A DNA stretch of 12,791 nucleotides from Vulcanimicrobiota bacterium (GTDB taxonomy: Bacteria; Vulcanimicrobiota; Vulcanimicrobiia; Eremiobacterales; Eremiobacteraceae). The stretch lies in assembly GCA_019232725.1 (NCBI GenBank), contig JAFANK010000143.1, positions 1 to 12,791 of the forward strand. Direction: 5' to 3'. Both the position numbers and the translations under genes were made by a program. Positions 5,290 to 12,666 of this stretch are shown piece by piece. Every line of letters starts with the position of its first letter. Position 1 is the first letter of the stretch. Under the pieces are notes generated by a model. It was not told the origin of the DNA and did no database searches. It worked only from the letters and a program-made list of their open reading frames with translations.

Positions 5290-7812
5290 ATGGTATCTTC
5301 CGCACAGAAGATCCCAGCGTATTCGCCACAGACGATCGAACCGAAGTGGCAGAAGATCTGGGAAGAGCGCCGGCAGTACGAGGCCACCGAGAGCGACGTC
5401 AAGGCCAAGTTCTACCTGCTCGAGATGCTCCCGTATCCGAGTGGCGATCTCCACGTCGGTCACGCGCGTAATTACACGCTTGGCGACGTCATCGCGCGGT
5501 TCCGGCGAATGCGCGGCTTGAATGTGCTGCACCCCATGGGATGGGATGCCTTTGGGTTGCCGGCCGAGACCGCGGCCATCGCGCGTGGCATGCATCCGCG
5601 CGCTTGGACCGCCTCCAACATCGCCAACATGCGCTCCCAGATCAAGAAGTTGGGCACGTCGTACGACTGGACGCGCGAAGTCGACACATCATCGCCCGAG
5701 TTTTATCGATGGACGCAGTGGCTGTTCTTATTGATGTTCCGCAAAGGCCTTGCGTATAAGGCGGAAGCGTATCTGAACTGGTGCCCTAAGGATAAGACGG
5801 TGCTCGCCAACGAGCAGGCTGAAGGGGGCGTGTGCTGGCGTTGCGGCACGAAGGTCGAGCGTCGCAAGCTCAACCAGTGGTTCTTCCGCATCACCCAATA
5901 CGCGGACCGGCTGCTCGAAGGTCTCGACCGCCTTGAGGATTGGCCCGAACGCGTCAAGACGATGCAGCGCAACTGGATCGGGCGCAGCGAGGGAGCAACG
6001 CTCTCATTCGAGGTGGAGAGTGGCATCGGCCACGTCGATGTGTTCACGACGCGGGTCGACACGCTGTTCGGCGCCACGTTCTTAGCGATCGCGCCCGAGC
6101 ATCCGCTGCTCCCGCGCCTGATCGCGGGCCACGAGGAAGCGTCTGCTGTCGAGGCATTCGCCGCGTCGCTCAAGGACAAGACAGAACTCGACCGCACGCA
6201 GCTCATGGAGAAGCAGGGCGTTTTCACGGGCGCGCATGCGAAGAATCCGCTGTCGGGCGAGCGCATCCCGATCTGGGTGACCAACTATGTGGTCGCGGAG
6301 TATGGGACGGGTGCCGTCATGGGCGTGCCTGCCCACGACCAGCGCGATTTTGATTTTGCGCGCGAGCATGGCATCGTCATCCGGACCGTGGTCAAGCCAG
6401 CCGATGCGGCCAGCGTGCCGAGCGCGAGCAAACTTCCGTCTGCATTTGTTGATGATGGCGTGCTTGTCAACAGCGGCGAGTTCAGCGAGCTGACGAGCGC
6501 TGCGGCCCGAACGGCGATGACCGCGAAGCTGGTCGCCAAAGGCGCGGGCACGCCGACCGTCAACTATAAGCTGCGCGATTGGCTGATCTCACGGGAGCGG
6601 TACTGGGGTGCGCCCATTCCCATGATCTTGTGCCCGCGCGATCGCTACGTGCCGGTTCCGGAGTCTGAGCTTCCCGTGCGCTTGCCCGATGACGCACCGA
6701 TCACCGGTGTTTCTGGAAGTCCGCTCGAGCATGTGCCGTCGTTCATGAACACGACGTGTCCGAAATGTGGCGGGCCGGCGACGCGCGAGCCCGAGACGAT
6801 GGACACCTTCATGTGTTCGTCGTGGTACTTCTTGCGCTACCTCAGCCCGCATGACGCGCGCGAGCCGTGGTCGCAGAAGGCGGTGCGCTACTGGGCGCCA
6901 GTCGACCACTATATCGGCGGCATCGAACACGCCGTCTTGCACCTCATGTACTCGCGGTTCTTCTATAAGGTACTCGCCGATGAAGGCCTCGTGCCGGGCG
7001 ACGAGCCCTTCATGCGCCTCTTCAACCAGGGGATGGTGCTCGGTGAGGGCCACGAGAAGATGAGCAAGTCGCACGGCAACACGATCGGCATCGATGAAGC
7101 CGTGCGCAAGTACGGCGCCGACGCATTGCGTATCTTCGAGATGTTCGCGGGCCCGCCAGAATCTGATTTTCCCTGGTCGACGACCGGTATCGCCGGCGCC
7201 ACGAAAATGCTGCAGCGGATCTGGCGACTTGTGCTGCAGCACGAACCGGCGCTGCGGCCACAGCTGCAAAGTGGGGGCCGGGCCGATGTGGATGGGCGCC
7301 CAAGCGATGCTGCCGAAACCGAGTTGCGTCACAGCGTTCACGCCAAGATCAAACAGATCGGCGACGAGCTCGACGATCGCATGCACCTGAACACCTGCGT
7401 CGCCGCGATCATGTCGCTCATCAACGATGTCGACGATTTTGCCGCCAAGCACGAACACGCTGACGAGTCGCCGGCGTTTGCCGAGGCGTTGCGCACGCTC
7501 TTGCTTTTGTTAGCGCCATTTGCTCCGCACATCGCTGAGGAGCTTTGGGAGCGAACCGGGCACGAAGGCAGCATCCACCAGCAGCATTGGCCGGCCTACG
7601 ACCCGGCAGCGCTCCAGCGAGCGTCGATCGCAGTAGTCGTCCAGGTGAACGGCAAACGCCGTGGCGTTGTGGACGCACCGCCCGGGTTGGATGAGAACGC
7701 GGTGTTCGAAAAGGCGAAGATCGTTGAGACGGTGGCTGCGCAGCTGCAGAATAAGCGCGTACGCAAACTCGTCTACGTCAAGGACAAGCTCCTCAACATC
7801 GTCGCCAACTGA
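5290..7812 (+). CDS. leuS: Leucyl-tRNA synthetase
   Basis: Class Ia aminoacyl-tRNA synthetase that charges tRNA-Leu with leucine in the cytoplasm; essential. The 840 residues show every landmark in order. The catalytic domain has the HIGH-type motif HVGH (55-58) in LPYPSGDLHVGHARNYTLGD, then the zinc/CP-core segment with CPKDKTVLANEQ and CWRCGTKVE. The CP1 editing domain has TTRVDT (253-258) and GTGAVMGVPAHDQRDFDFA (from 339), including the conserved editing aspartate region. Then come CPKCGG, MDTFMCSSWYFLRY, and KMSKS at 590-594 in GEGHEKMSKSHGNT. The anticodon-binding helical domain and C-terminal domain (VQVNGKRRG) complete it. ATG 5290 is chosen; an in-frame TTG at 5242 would add 16 arginine-rich residues and lies upstream of the promoter. 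There is no Shine-Dalgarno, consistent with a leaderless mRNA. It is a single gene, convergent with the lipoprotein gene 3 bp beyond its stop. Confidence 0.98.
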   Translation: MVSSAQKIPAYSPQTIEPKWQKIWEERRQYEATESDVKAKFYLLEMLPYPSGDLHVGHARNYTLGDVIARFRRMRGLNVLHPMGWDAFGLPAETAAIARGMHPRAWTASNIANMRSQIKKLGTSYDWTREVDTSSPEFYRWTQWLFLLMFRKGLAYKAEAYLNWCPKDKTVLANEQAEGGVCWRCGTKVERRKLNQWFFRITQYADRLLEGLDRLEDWPERVKTMQRNWIGRSEGATLSFEVESGIGHVDVFTTRVDTLFGATFLAIAPEHPLLPRLIAGHEEASAVEAFAASLKDKTELDRTQLMEKQGVFTGAHAKNPLSGERIPIWVTNYVVAEYGTGAVMGVPAHDQRDFDFAREHGIVIRTVVKPADAASVPSASKLPSAFVDDGVLVNSGEFSELTSAAARTAMTAKLVAKGAGTPTVNYKLRDWLISRERYWGAPIPMILCPRDRYVPVPESELPVRLPDDAPITGVSGSPLEHVPSFMNTTCPKCGGPATREPETMDTFMCSSWYFLRYLSPHDAREPWSQKAVRYWAPVDHYIGGIEHAVLHLMYSRFFYKVLADEGLVPGDEPFMRLFNQGMVLGEGHEKMSKSHGNTIGIDEAVRKYGADALRIFEMFAGPPESDFPWSTTGIAGATKMLQRIWRLVLQHEPALRPQLQSGGRADVDGRPSDAAETELRHSVHAKIKQIGDELDDRMHLNTCVAAIMSLINDVDDFAAKHEHADESPAFAEALRTLLLLLAPFAPHIAEELWERTGHEGSIHQQHWPAYDPAALQRASIAVVVQVNGKRRGVVDAPPGLDENAVFEKAKIVETVAAQLQNKRVRKLVYVKDKLLNIVAN

Positions 7813-7815
7813 AGA

Positions 7816-8358
7816 TCAAAGATAAAAAGGCAGCTGCTCGCGGAGAGAGCGAACGGCCATCGACGTCCGCCACGAAGCCTGACTGATGACCGTGAGCAAC
7901 AGGGTCGCACCAGCGTCACGCTGGTTGTTAGAGGACTCAGGGACGCCGTACACTTGGTTGACACGCCCCGCTCGACTGGCTTGTTCAAGCTTTTTCATTT
8001 CATCGAAATAGCTGTGCCGAAGCGTATCTGACGCGCTCAGGACCGCTTGCTTTTCGCCTGGGATCAGGGCCGCATCAAGCCGGCGAACAGCGGTGGCTGC
8101 ATCGGCGTTTGGATTCGTCGCGAGGTCTCCAACAATGTGTGCCAGCAGCTGCCTGTGAGCGGGTGCGAGCGCCGCAAGCATCGTGTTCTCGGCCTCTTGC
8201 CGATCTCGTTGTATTTGTTGCCCGGATGCCTTGAATTGCTGCTCAATTCGCGCCTGGATACCAGAATCCACGGGCCGTTGTTGTTCCGCCGATGGCGCAT
8301 GTGTGCATCCCAAGCATGATGCGACCAAAAGAGCCAAAAGCAACGCGGTGTGCTTCAC
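7816..8358 (-). CDS. Small predicted lipoprotein, function unknown
   Basis: This 180-residue protein has a lipoprotein signal peptide: hydrophobic MKHTALLLALLVAS, then VASC (12-15) and LGC (16-18), either of which could be the lipobox. The mature part is largely alpha-helical and charged. It includes IEQQFKASGQQIQRDRQEAENTM, then MLAALAPAHRQLLAHIVGDLA, an alanine-rich stretch and LDAALIPGEKQAVLSA. This PAHR..LL..IVG.LA...LDA.L.P.E.QA.L pattern seems to me like a recurring small-protein family of the same bacterial group; I cannot name it. It starts with GTG at 8358, overlapping the epimerase stop (TGA 8357-8355) in a GTGA, so it is coupled to that gene. Its stop is 3 bp from the leuS stop (convergent). 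Confidence 0.75.
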   Translation of the reverse strand: MKHTALLLALLVASCLGCTHAPSAEQQRPVDSGIQARIEQQFKASGQQIQRDRQEAENTMLAALAPAHRQLLAHIVGDLATNPNADAATAVRRLDAALIPGEKQAVLSASDTLRHSYFDEMKKLEQASRAGRVNQVYGVPESSNNQRDAGATLLLTVISQASWRTSMAVRSLREQLPFYL

Positions 8359-9281
8359 GGGTTTGCTCTGAAGTACGCGGCTGTCGTGGCGATGCCGTCA
8401 GCGAGTGGCGTCTGCGGTTCCCAACCGAGGACGCTTTTTGCTTTGTCGATCGCGAACACACACCGGTAGACGTCGCCAGGACGTTTTGGCGCCTTGACGA
8501 CCTCGACGTCATGGCCGACCGCAGCGGCGATAGCGCCGTGCAACGCGTTCACCGAGGTGCCGACACCCGTTCCGACGTTCACGACCTCACCGTTACCTTT
8601 GTCGAGCGCCAAAAGATTCGCGCGCGCGACATCGCCCACGAACACATAATCTTTTTGCTGTTCGCCGTCCCAGTCGACGCGGATCGGCTGGCGTTGTAAG
8701 ATCTTCCCCGTGAAGATGGCGATGACGCCGGCTTCGCCATTGGGGTCTTGTCGCGGGCCGTACACGTTGCCGTACCGCAAGGCAGTGAACTGCAACCCAC
8801 CTGAGGCCGCGAAGTAGCGCAAATAATGCTCCGCGACCATCTTGGTGATCCCATACGGCGACTCGGGGTTTTGCGGGTGCCGTTCGTCGATGGGCAGATA
8901 TTGCGGCGTTCCGTAGGTGGCCGCGGACGACGCGAAGACGACCTTCCCCGTCTTGTTCGCCGCGGCGCTCATCAACACGTTGAGCAAGCCTTTGACGTTG
9001 ACGTCGGCATCGTAGAGCGGGTCTTGGGTGGAGATGGCGACGCTATGCTGCGCCGCATGATGGCTGACCGCATCCGGTTTGAAACGTGAAAAGACCTCGC
9101 CGAGCTTGGCGTCGCGGATGTCGAGTTCGAAGAGTTGTGCCTTGGGGTTGACGTTTGCGCGGCGCCCGCCGCCGTGGGTCCAAAAGGAGTCGACAATAGC
9201 AACCTCATGGCCGGCGCCGAGGAGCGTGTCGACGACGTGTGAGCCGATGAACCCAGCACCGCCGGTGACGAGGATGCGCAT
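8355..9281 (-). CDS. NAD-dependent sugar epimerase/dehydratase, GalE-like (extended SDR)
   Basis: This 308-residue protein of the extended short-chain dehydrogenase family acts on nucleotide sugars. The NAD-binding TGGAGFIGSH is at 6-15 and an acidic residue ends strand 2 (AIVDSF, D31). The catalytic triad is visible: SSAATYG (S118/S119) with YGITK giving Y143 and K147. LRYGNVYGPRQDP, KDYVFVGDVARA and the C-terminal LGWEPQTPLADGI are typical of the short, about 310-residue bacterial GalE-like UDP-glucose 4-epimerases. Exact substrate specificity cannot be read from the sequence, so galE is a likely but unproven name. The ATG at 9281 is fixed by an in-frame stop at 9290-9288. The Shine-Dalgarno is weak. 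It is coupled to the lipoprotein gene by a GTGA overlap and lies 52 bp after a possible small membrane-peptide ORF. Confidence 0.93.
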   Translation of the reverse strand: MRILVTGGAGFIGSHVVDTLLGAGHEVAIVDSFWTHGGGRRANVNPKAQLFELDIRDAKLGEVFSRFKPDAVSHHAAQHSVAISTQDPLYDADVNVKGLLNVLMSAAANKTGKVVFASSAATYGTPQYLPIDERHPQNPESPYGITKMVAEHYLRYFAASGGLQFTALRYGNVYGPRQDPNGEAGVIAIFTGKILQRQPIRVDWDGEQQKDYVFVGDVARANLLALDKGNGEVVNVGTGVGTSVNALHGAIAAAVGHDVEVVKAPKRPGDVYRCVFAIDKAKSVLGWEPQTPLADGIATTAAYFRANP

Positions 9282-9322
9282 GTCAGATCACGTCATGCGC
9301 AGCCGGCGGTGCAGGCCACTTT

Positions 9323-9334
9323 ACAGGCGCCTGT
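9323..9334. repeat. 12-bp perfect palindrome upstream of the epimerase gene
   Basis: ACAGGCGCCTGT reads the same on both strands with no spacer. It lies 41 bp upstream of the epimerase ATG and touches the stop codon of the small minus-strand ORF. With no room for a loop and no T-run it is unlikely to be a terminator; an operator is possible. Confidence 0.35.
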
Positions 9335-9402
9335 TAGAGGCGCAGATGGCCCGTCACTGCGAGCAGGATCAGGATCAGCATGATGATGACGAATGCCTCC
9401 AC
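9334..9402 (-). CDS. Candidate 22-residue single-TM peptide
   Basis: A GTG at 9402 opens a 22-codon frame ending in TAA (9336-9334). The peptide is V/M-EAFVIIMLILILLAV followed by TGHLRL: an almost continuous hydrophobic segment with a short polar, basic tail. GC by codon position, counted by hand, is 15/22 at position 1, 5/22 at position 2 and 19/22 at position 3. This is the pattern expected of a real membrane-protein frame in a GC-rich genome. AAGGGGG (9420-9414) with 11-nt spacing could serve as Shine-Dalgarno; a stop lies two codons upstream. It ends 52 bp before the epimerase start on the same strand. A short ORF of this size is easily missed by gene callers and can also arise by chance, so it stays a candidate. 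No family is recognised. Confidence 0.4.
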   Translation of the reverse strand: MEAFVIIMLILILLAVTGHLRL

Positions 9403-9434
9403 TCTTCACTCAACCCCCTTCCCAAAAAGACCTG

Positions 9435-9557
9435 ATGACGGACTTGCTCTTTCCCGCTTCAGTCAGGGCGTTCCTCGCGCTTCGTGAAAATGCCAGGTTG
9501 ACGCGCGATGACATCGGCGTGAACCTGATACAGTGGACGCGGCACTCGATGGTGTGA
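9435..9557 (+). CDS. Candidate small ORF coupled to comEC
   Basis: A 40-codon frame starts MTDLLFPASVRAFLALRENA and ends TRHSMV before a TGA at 9555-9557. An in-frame ATG at 9393 would make it 54 residues (adding MPPLFTQPPSQKDL). GC by codon position over the 40 codons, counted by hand, is 22/40, 17/40 and 31/40. This is the order expected of genuine coding sequence, whereas the opposite-strand reading has its highest GC at position 1 or 2. The stop overlaps a GTG in GTGA (9554-9557), which is then the natural comEC start; the same arrangement joins two other gene pairs here. The peptide is amphipathic and soluble-looking (ALRENARLTRDDIGVNLIQW) and matches nothing I know. No good Shine-Dalgarno precedes it. 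It might be a small regulator or the remnant of a larger gene. Confidence 0.5.
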   Translation: MTDLLFPASVRAFLALRENARLTRDDIGVNLIQWTRHSMV

Positions 9558-11956
9558 ACAATCATCGCCTCGCGCTTGGGTTTGGCTGTTTTGCGTGCGG
9601 CATTATCCTCGTCGCTCGTGTCACACGCGCCGAGTGTATCGCGATTGTGGCGGCGGTCGCCATCGCCATCGCCTGCATAACGCACGTGCGCGTGCAAAAG
9701 TTGCTCACCGCCATGCTCGGTATCGTCGTGGTCGGCGCTCTGGCTGGTGTGTTGGCGCTTACGAGGGCGCAGAAGGTACCATTCGCGGGTCTGGATGGAC
9801 ACCACATCGTGGTAGAAGCAGTGGCGCTCGAGCGACCGCGCATCCAGGAGACAGCGCTTATGCGTGCCCGCATCGTGGTGGTGCGGGCGCCTATTAGTGA
9901 GGCTGCCCGTGGCTTGCCAGGCGCCGTGGCACTCGTCAGCTTCCCCGCCGATACCCCGAGCAGTCTTGCCGGGCAGCGTGTCATCATACGCGGCAGGCTG
10001 GATCTTCCAGGTGGCTCGCGTAACGATGGCGAGCCTGCGCAGCGCGATGAGCTCGCCGACCAAGGAGTAAGCCTCATCCTCGTCGCCCACCACGCGGGCG
10101 ATGTCCGCGCGGTCGGAGCGGCCGCCGGTTGGGAAGCCTGGTGGGCTCGGGCGAGGGCGTTACTGGCCGGAGCGATTGAGTCTCGTTTGCCGGCGCTCGA
10201 AGCGACGGTGCTCGAGGGCATCCTCTGGGGCGACCGGGGGAATCTTCCGGCAGCGCTACGACAAGAGTTCTCGGACACCGGCACCGTGCACGTACTCACA
10301 ACCGCGGGCCTGCATTTAGGCATTATGGCCGCGATGCTGACGCAACTGGCCACATTCTTGCCCATCGCGAGGCCGGTTCGGGCGGTGCTGGTCGTTGCCG
10401 GTTCGTGGTTGTACGCCGCGCTCGCCGGCATGCATCTGCCGACCGTGCGCGCGGCGACCATGCTGACGGCGGGCACGGTTGCAGTGGAACTTGGCCGAGC
10501 ACGAACCGCAAGTGCGGTGCTGTCTGCGGCGGCCCTCGCCGTAGTGGTACCGCATCCACTCGTATTGCTCTCGCCATCGTTTTCGATGTCCTTCGCATGC
10601 GTCGCGGGCATCGCGCTGATCAGCCCGATCCTCTCAGCACTCGGCTTGCGCGAAGGCTGCGGGCTGCCGCGTATCATGGTAGAGCTGCTGCGCACGAGTT
10701 GCGCGGTCCAAGTCGCGTTGTGGCCGCTGCAAGCGCTCTATTTCAACGCCTTCACGCCCTACGCCATCATCACGAACATGATCGTCGTGCCGCTCGTCGG
10801 TGTGGTTATGGCGGCGGGTTCGCTGCTCGCAATCTCGACGTTGGTCGTGCCTCTGCTTGCGGGCGCTGTTTCTCATATCGCCTGGTGGGGCCTCACCTTT
10901 ATCATCGCAACCGTTCAGCAATTCGCAACGCTGCCATATGCGCATTTGGACATGCCACCGCCGTCGCACGTGTTTCTGCTCATGTATTGGGCCATGCTGG
11001 GATTGCTATTCATCGCGCTGCAGCGAAATCTCGCCACCCGCAAAGTGCTGATGGTCTCCTTGTGTGCTGGTGCGCTACTCGTTTTTGTCTATTGCTTGCC
11101 TGGCATTGCAGAGGCGAGGAGCCGCGACATGCGTGTCGATGTGCTCGATGTCGGCCAAGCGGATTGCATCGTCATCCGCGCGCCCGGAGGCCATGCCATG
11201 CTCGTCGACGGAGGCGGCAGGCTAGAGCGCACGACGTCTGGCGCGGTCGTCGCAGCACCGCTGGGCGATCGGGTGGCGACGCGCACCGTCATGCCGTTTC
11301 TGCTGCGGCATTGGGTGATGCATCTCGATGCGGTCGTCCTGACGCACCCGCACGGCGACCATGCAGGCGGCCTGCCGGTCATTCTCTCGCGCGAGAGGGT
11401 CGGCGTCTTGTATGACTCAGCGCAGCTCTATGCAGGCCCGGCCTATCATCGCGCGCTCGACGTGGTGCAAGCGCGCCACATCCGCTGGGTGCGAGCGCAG
11501 CGTGGCACCGCGTTTGACCTCGGGCCAGATGTGCACGTGAAAACCCTGGCGCCAGAAGAGCCACTCATTAGCGGGACGTCGTCGGACATCAATAATAACT
11601 CAGTCGTGCTGCGCGTGACGTTCGGCGACATCGCGATGTTGCTCACCGGCGATGCACAATCTGAAGCTGAGCAACGATTGCTGTCTCATGGTGATGACGA
11701 TTTGCGCGCGGACATTCTCAAGGTCGGCCATCACGGCAGCGCATATTCATCCACGGCGGCATTCCTGGCAGCTGTGCACCCCAAGATCGCCATCATCTCC
11801 TGCGGGCTGCACAACGTTTTCGGCCACCCAAGCCCGCGAACGCTCACTGCACTACAATCAGTGGATGCGCGCACGTACAGAACGGATCTCGACGGCGGCG
11901 TCTCAATAACTTCGGACGGCGTGAGGGTTCAAGCAGAGTCGACCCTGGGTCAATAG
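9554..11956 (+). CDS. comEC: ComEC/Rec2 competence DNA channel protein
   Basis: ComEC forms the inner-membrane channel through which one DNA strand enters during transformation. The domain order is complete: N-terminal TM segments (about 5-65), an extracytoplasmic OB-fold region (DUF4131, about 75-170, with GQRVIIRGRLDLPGGS), and the Competence domain of many TM helices with TTAGLHLG (249-256). The C-terminal metallo-beta-lactamase-fold domain has LDVGQAD (531-537), LTHPHGDHAGG (HPHGDH, 598-603), LLTGDA (from 696) and VGHHGS (724-729). All metal-binding motifs are intact, so it is probably a functional nuclease-like domain. I prefer GTG 9554 (800 residues) because it overlaps the upstream small ORF stop as GTGA; GTG 9533 would add 7 residues. 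The usual SGLH is AGLH here. The outer OB region has no cysteine, so it lacks the disulfide known in Bacillus ComEC. It is divergent from the epimerase genes and convergent with the next gene. Confidence 0.95.
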   Translation: MNNHRLALGFGCFACGIILVARVTRAECIAIVAAVAIAIACITHVRVQKLLTAMLGIVVVGALAGVLALTRAQKVPFAGLDGHHIVVEAVALERPRIQETALMRARIVVVRAPISEAARGLPGAVALVSFPADTPSSLAGQRVIIRGRLDLPGGSRNDGEPAQRDELADQGVSLILVAHHAGDVRAVGAAAGWEAWWARARALLAGAIESRLPALEATVLEGILWGDRGNLPAALRQEFSDTGTVHVLTTAGLHLGIMAAMLTQLATFLPIARPVRAVLVVAGSWLYAALAGMHLPTVRAATMLTAGTVAVELGRARTASAVLSAAALAVVVPHPLVLLSPSFSMSFACVAGIALISPILSALGLREGCGLPRIMVELLRTSCAVQVALWPLQALYFNAFTPYAIITNMIVVPLVGVVMAAGSLLAISTLVVPLLAGAVSHIAWWGLTFIIATVQQFATLPYAHLDMPPPSHVFLLMYWAMLGLLFIALQRNLATRKVLMVSLCAGALLVFVYCLPGIAEARSRDMRVDVLDVGQADCIVIRAPGGHAMLVDGGGRLERTTSGAVVAAPLGDRVATRTVMPFLLRHWVMHLDAVVLTHPHGDHAGGLPVILSRERVGVLYDSAQLYAGPAYHRALDVVQARHIRWVRAQRGTAFDLGPDVHVKTLAPEEPLISGTSSDINNNSVVLRVTFGDIAMLLTGDAQSEAEQRLLSHGDDDLRADILKVGHHGSAYSSTAAFLAAVHPKIAIISCGLHNVFGHPSPRTLTALQSVDARTYRTDLDGGVSITSDGVRVQAESTLGQ

Positions 11957-11977
11957 CGCGCTGTGGATTCGGACCAG

Positions 11978-12577
11978 CTATTTGCCTCGGTTACTCGACA
12001 CGGTCGTATTCGCACGTGTGTAAACGGTCGTCCAATTTGTTTCCCACGTCTTGCCGTTATCCACTGAGAACGCTTGCGCAAAGAAAGGATGATCGCCGGA
12101 TTGCAGCATCCATTCAAACCGAACCACGATAGGTCTGCCCTTATAGGTGTCGTTGGCGAAGAAATCGCCGACGCCGCGATCGTTGAAATGGCCCACCAGC
12201 GCCGGCGGCACAATGCCAAGCTGCCTCGTGCCCCAATACAGCGACCACTGGTGCGTATCTGCATTGTATAGACGGACCGTCATGCCGCCGATGTACTTTT
12301 TCGGGCAGCGAAGATCTCCGTCTTCAAGATTCGCGCTGCCATGCCAAAACGGACGGATAACAGATGTTCCGTAGCAGTCGTACCACTCATGGTCGTGCTG
12401 GAGACGGTGCCGCAAGATGCGGTAGTGCGTCTGCCAAGATCCAAAAAGAAAATCAAAATCCTTGTGGCCATCGCGCGTCGTCGGCGTCACGAGACTCGAG
12501 ACTGCCGCGGGCAGTGCGCTTGACAAACCGAGCAAAAGGAGAGCGGCGATAGGCATCGCCCGAGCGGCGGTCTTCAT
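11978..12577 (-). CDS. Exported protein with a DUF1579-like beta-barrel signature, function unknown
   Basis: This 199-residue protein has a signal peptide (KTAARAMPIAALLLLGLSSALPAA). The mature part opens with HKDFDFLFGSWQTHYRI (38-54); FxFLxGxW is the hallmark of DUF1579-type and other small lipocalin-like barrels, where this strand starts the fold. Later segments alternate strands rich in Trp and Tyr: VRLYNADTHQWSLYWGT, GVGDFFANDTYKGRPIVVRFEW and SVDNGKTWETNWTTVYTR, the last resembling the final strand of that family. It has two cysteines, C68 and C91, spaced so that one disulfide is possible. No enzymatic motif is visible; ligand binding is only a guess. A strong Shine-Dalgarno (AGGAG, 12587-12583, 5-nt spacing) fixes the start. 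It is convergent with comEC, with 21 bp between the stops, and follows the partial membrane-protein gene on the same strand. Confidence 0.8.
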   Translation of the reverse strand: MKTAARAMPIAALLLLGLSSALPAAVSSLVTPTTRDGHKDFDFLFGSWQTHYRILRHRLQHDHEWYDCYGTSVIRPFWHGSANLEDGDLRCPKKYIGGMTVRLYNADTHQWSLYWGTRQLGIVPPALVGHFNDRGVGDFFANDTYKGRPIVVRFEWMLQSGDHPFFAQAFSVDNGKTWETNWTTVYTRANTTVSSNRGK

Positions 12578-12666
12578 AGGAACTCCTGACTGTTAACGCA
12601 TTCCAAGATTCGGGGTTAATCGCCGGTCTTTTTCTTTGTTGTGAATCGCTAATGTTAAGCGTCGGC

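Noticed and set aside
6589..7458. Minus-strand open frame (289 codons) opposite leuS
   Set aside because: Antisense shadow of highly conserved leuS sequence, with no recognisable motif.
9079..9435. Plus-strand frame opposite the epimerase start, ending in an Asp/Gln/His-rich stretch
   Set aside because: The polar stretch is simply the complement of hydrophobic codons on the minus strand; its third positions are not GC-enriched.
9410..9517. Minus-strand 34-codon frame (MSSRVNLAFSRSARNALTEA...) opposite the small ORF upstream of comEC
   Set aside because: Protein-like at first sight, but GC by codon position (about 15/34, 20/34, 22/34) is much flatter than, and second-position GC higher than, the plus-strand reading, which also makes a GTGA overlap with comEC.
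9498..9534. TTGACG followed by TGATAC/TACAGT as a comEC promoter
   Set aside because: Spacing of 22-25 bp between the boxes is outside the usual range, and it lies inside the small coding frame.
9562..10695. Long minus-strand open frame (377 codons) opposite comEC
   Set aside because: Its translation is Arg/Ser/Ala/Thr-rich with no domain, and it lies entirely opposite a clearly conserved comEC; a typical antisense shadow in GC-rich DNA.
10405..11415. Long plus-strand open frame (336 codons) in another frame of comEC
   Set aside because: Arg/Ala/His-rich with no domain, while the comEC frame carries all the conserved motifs.
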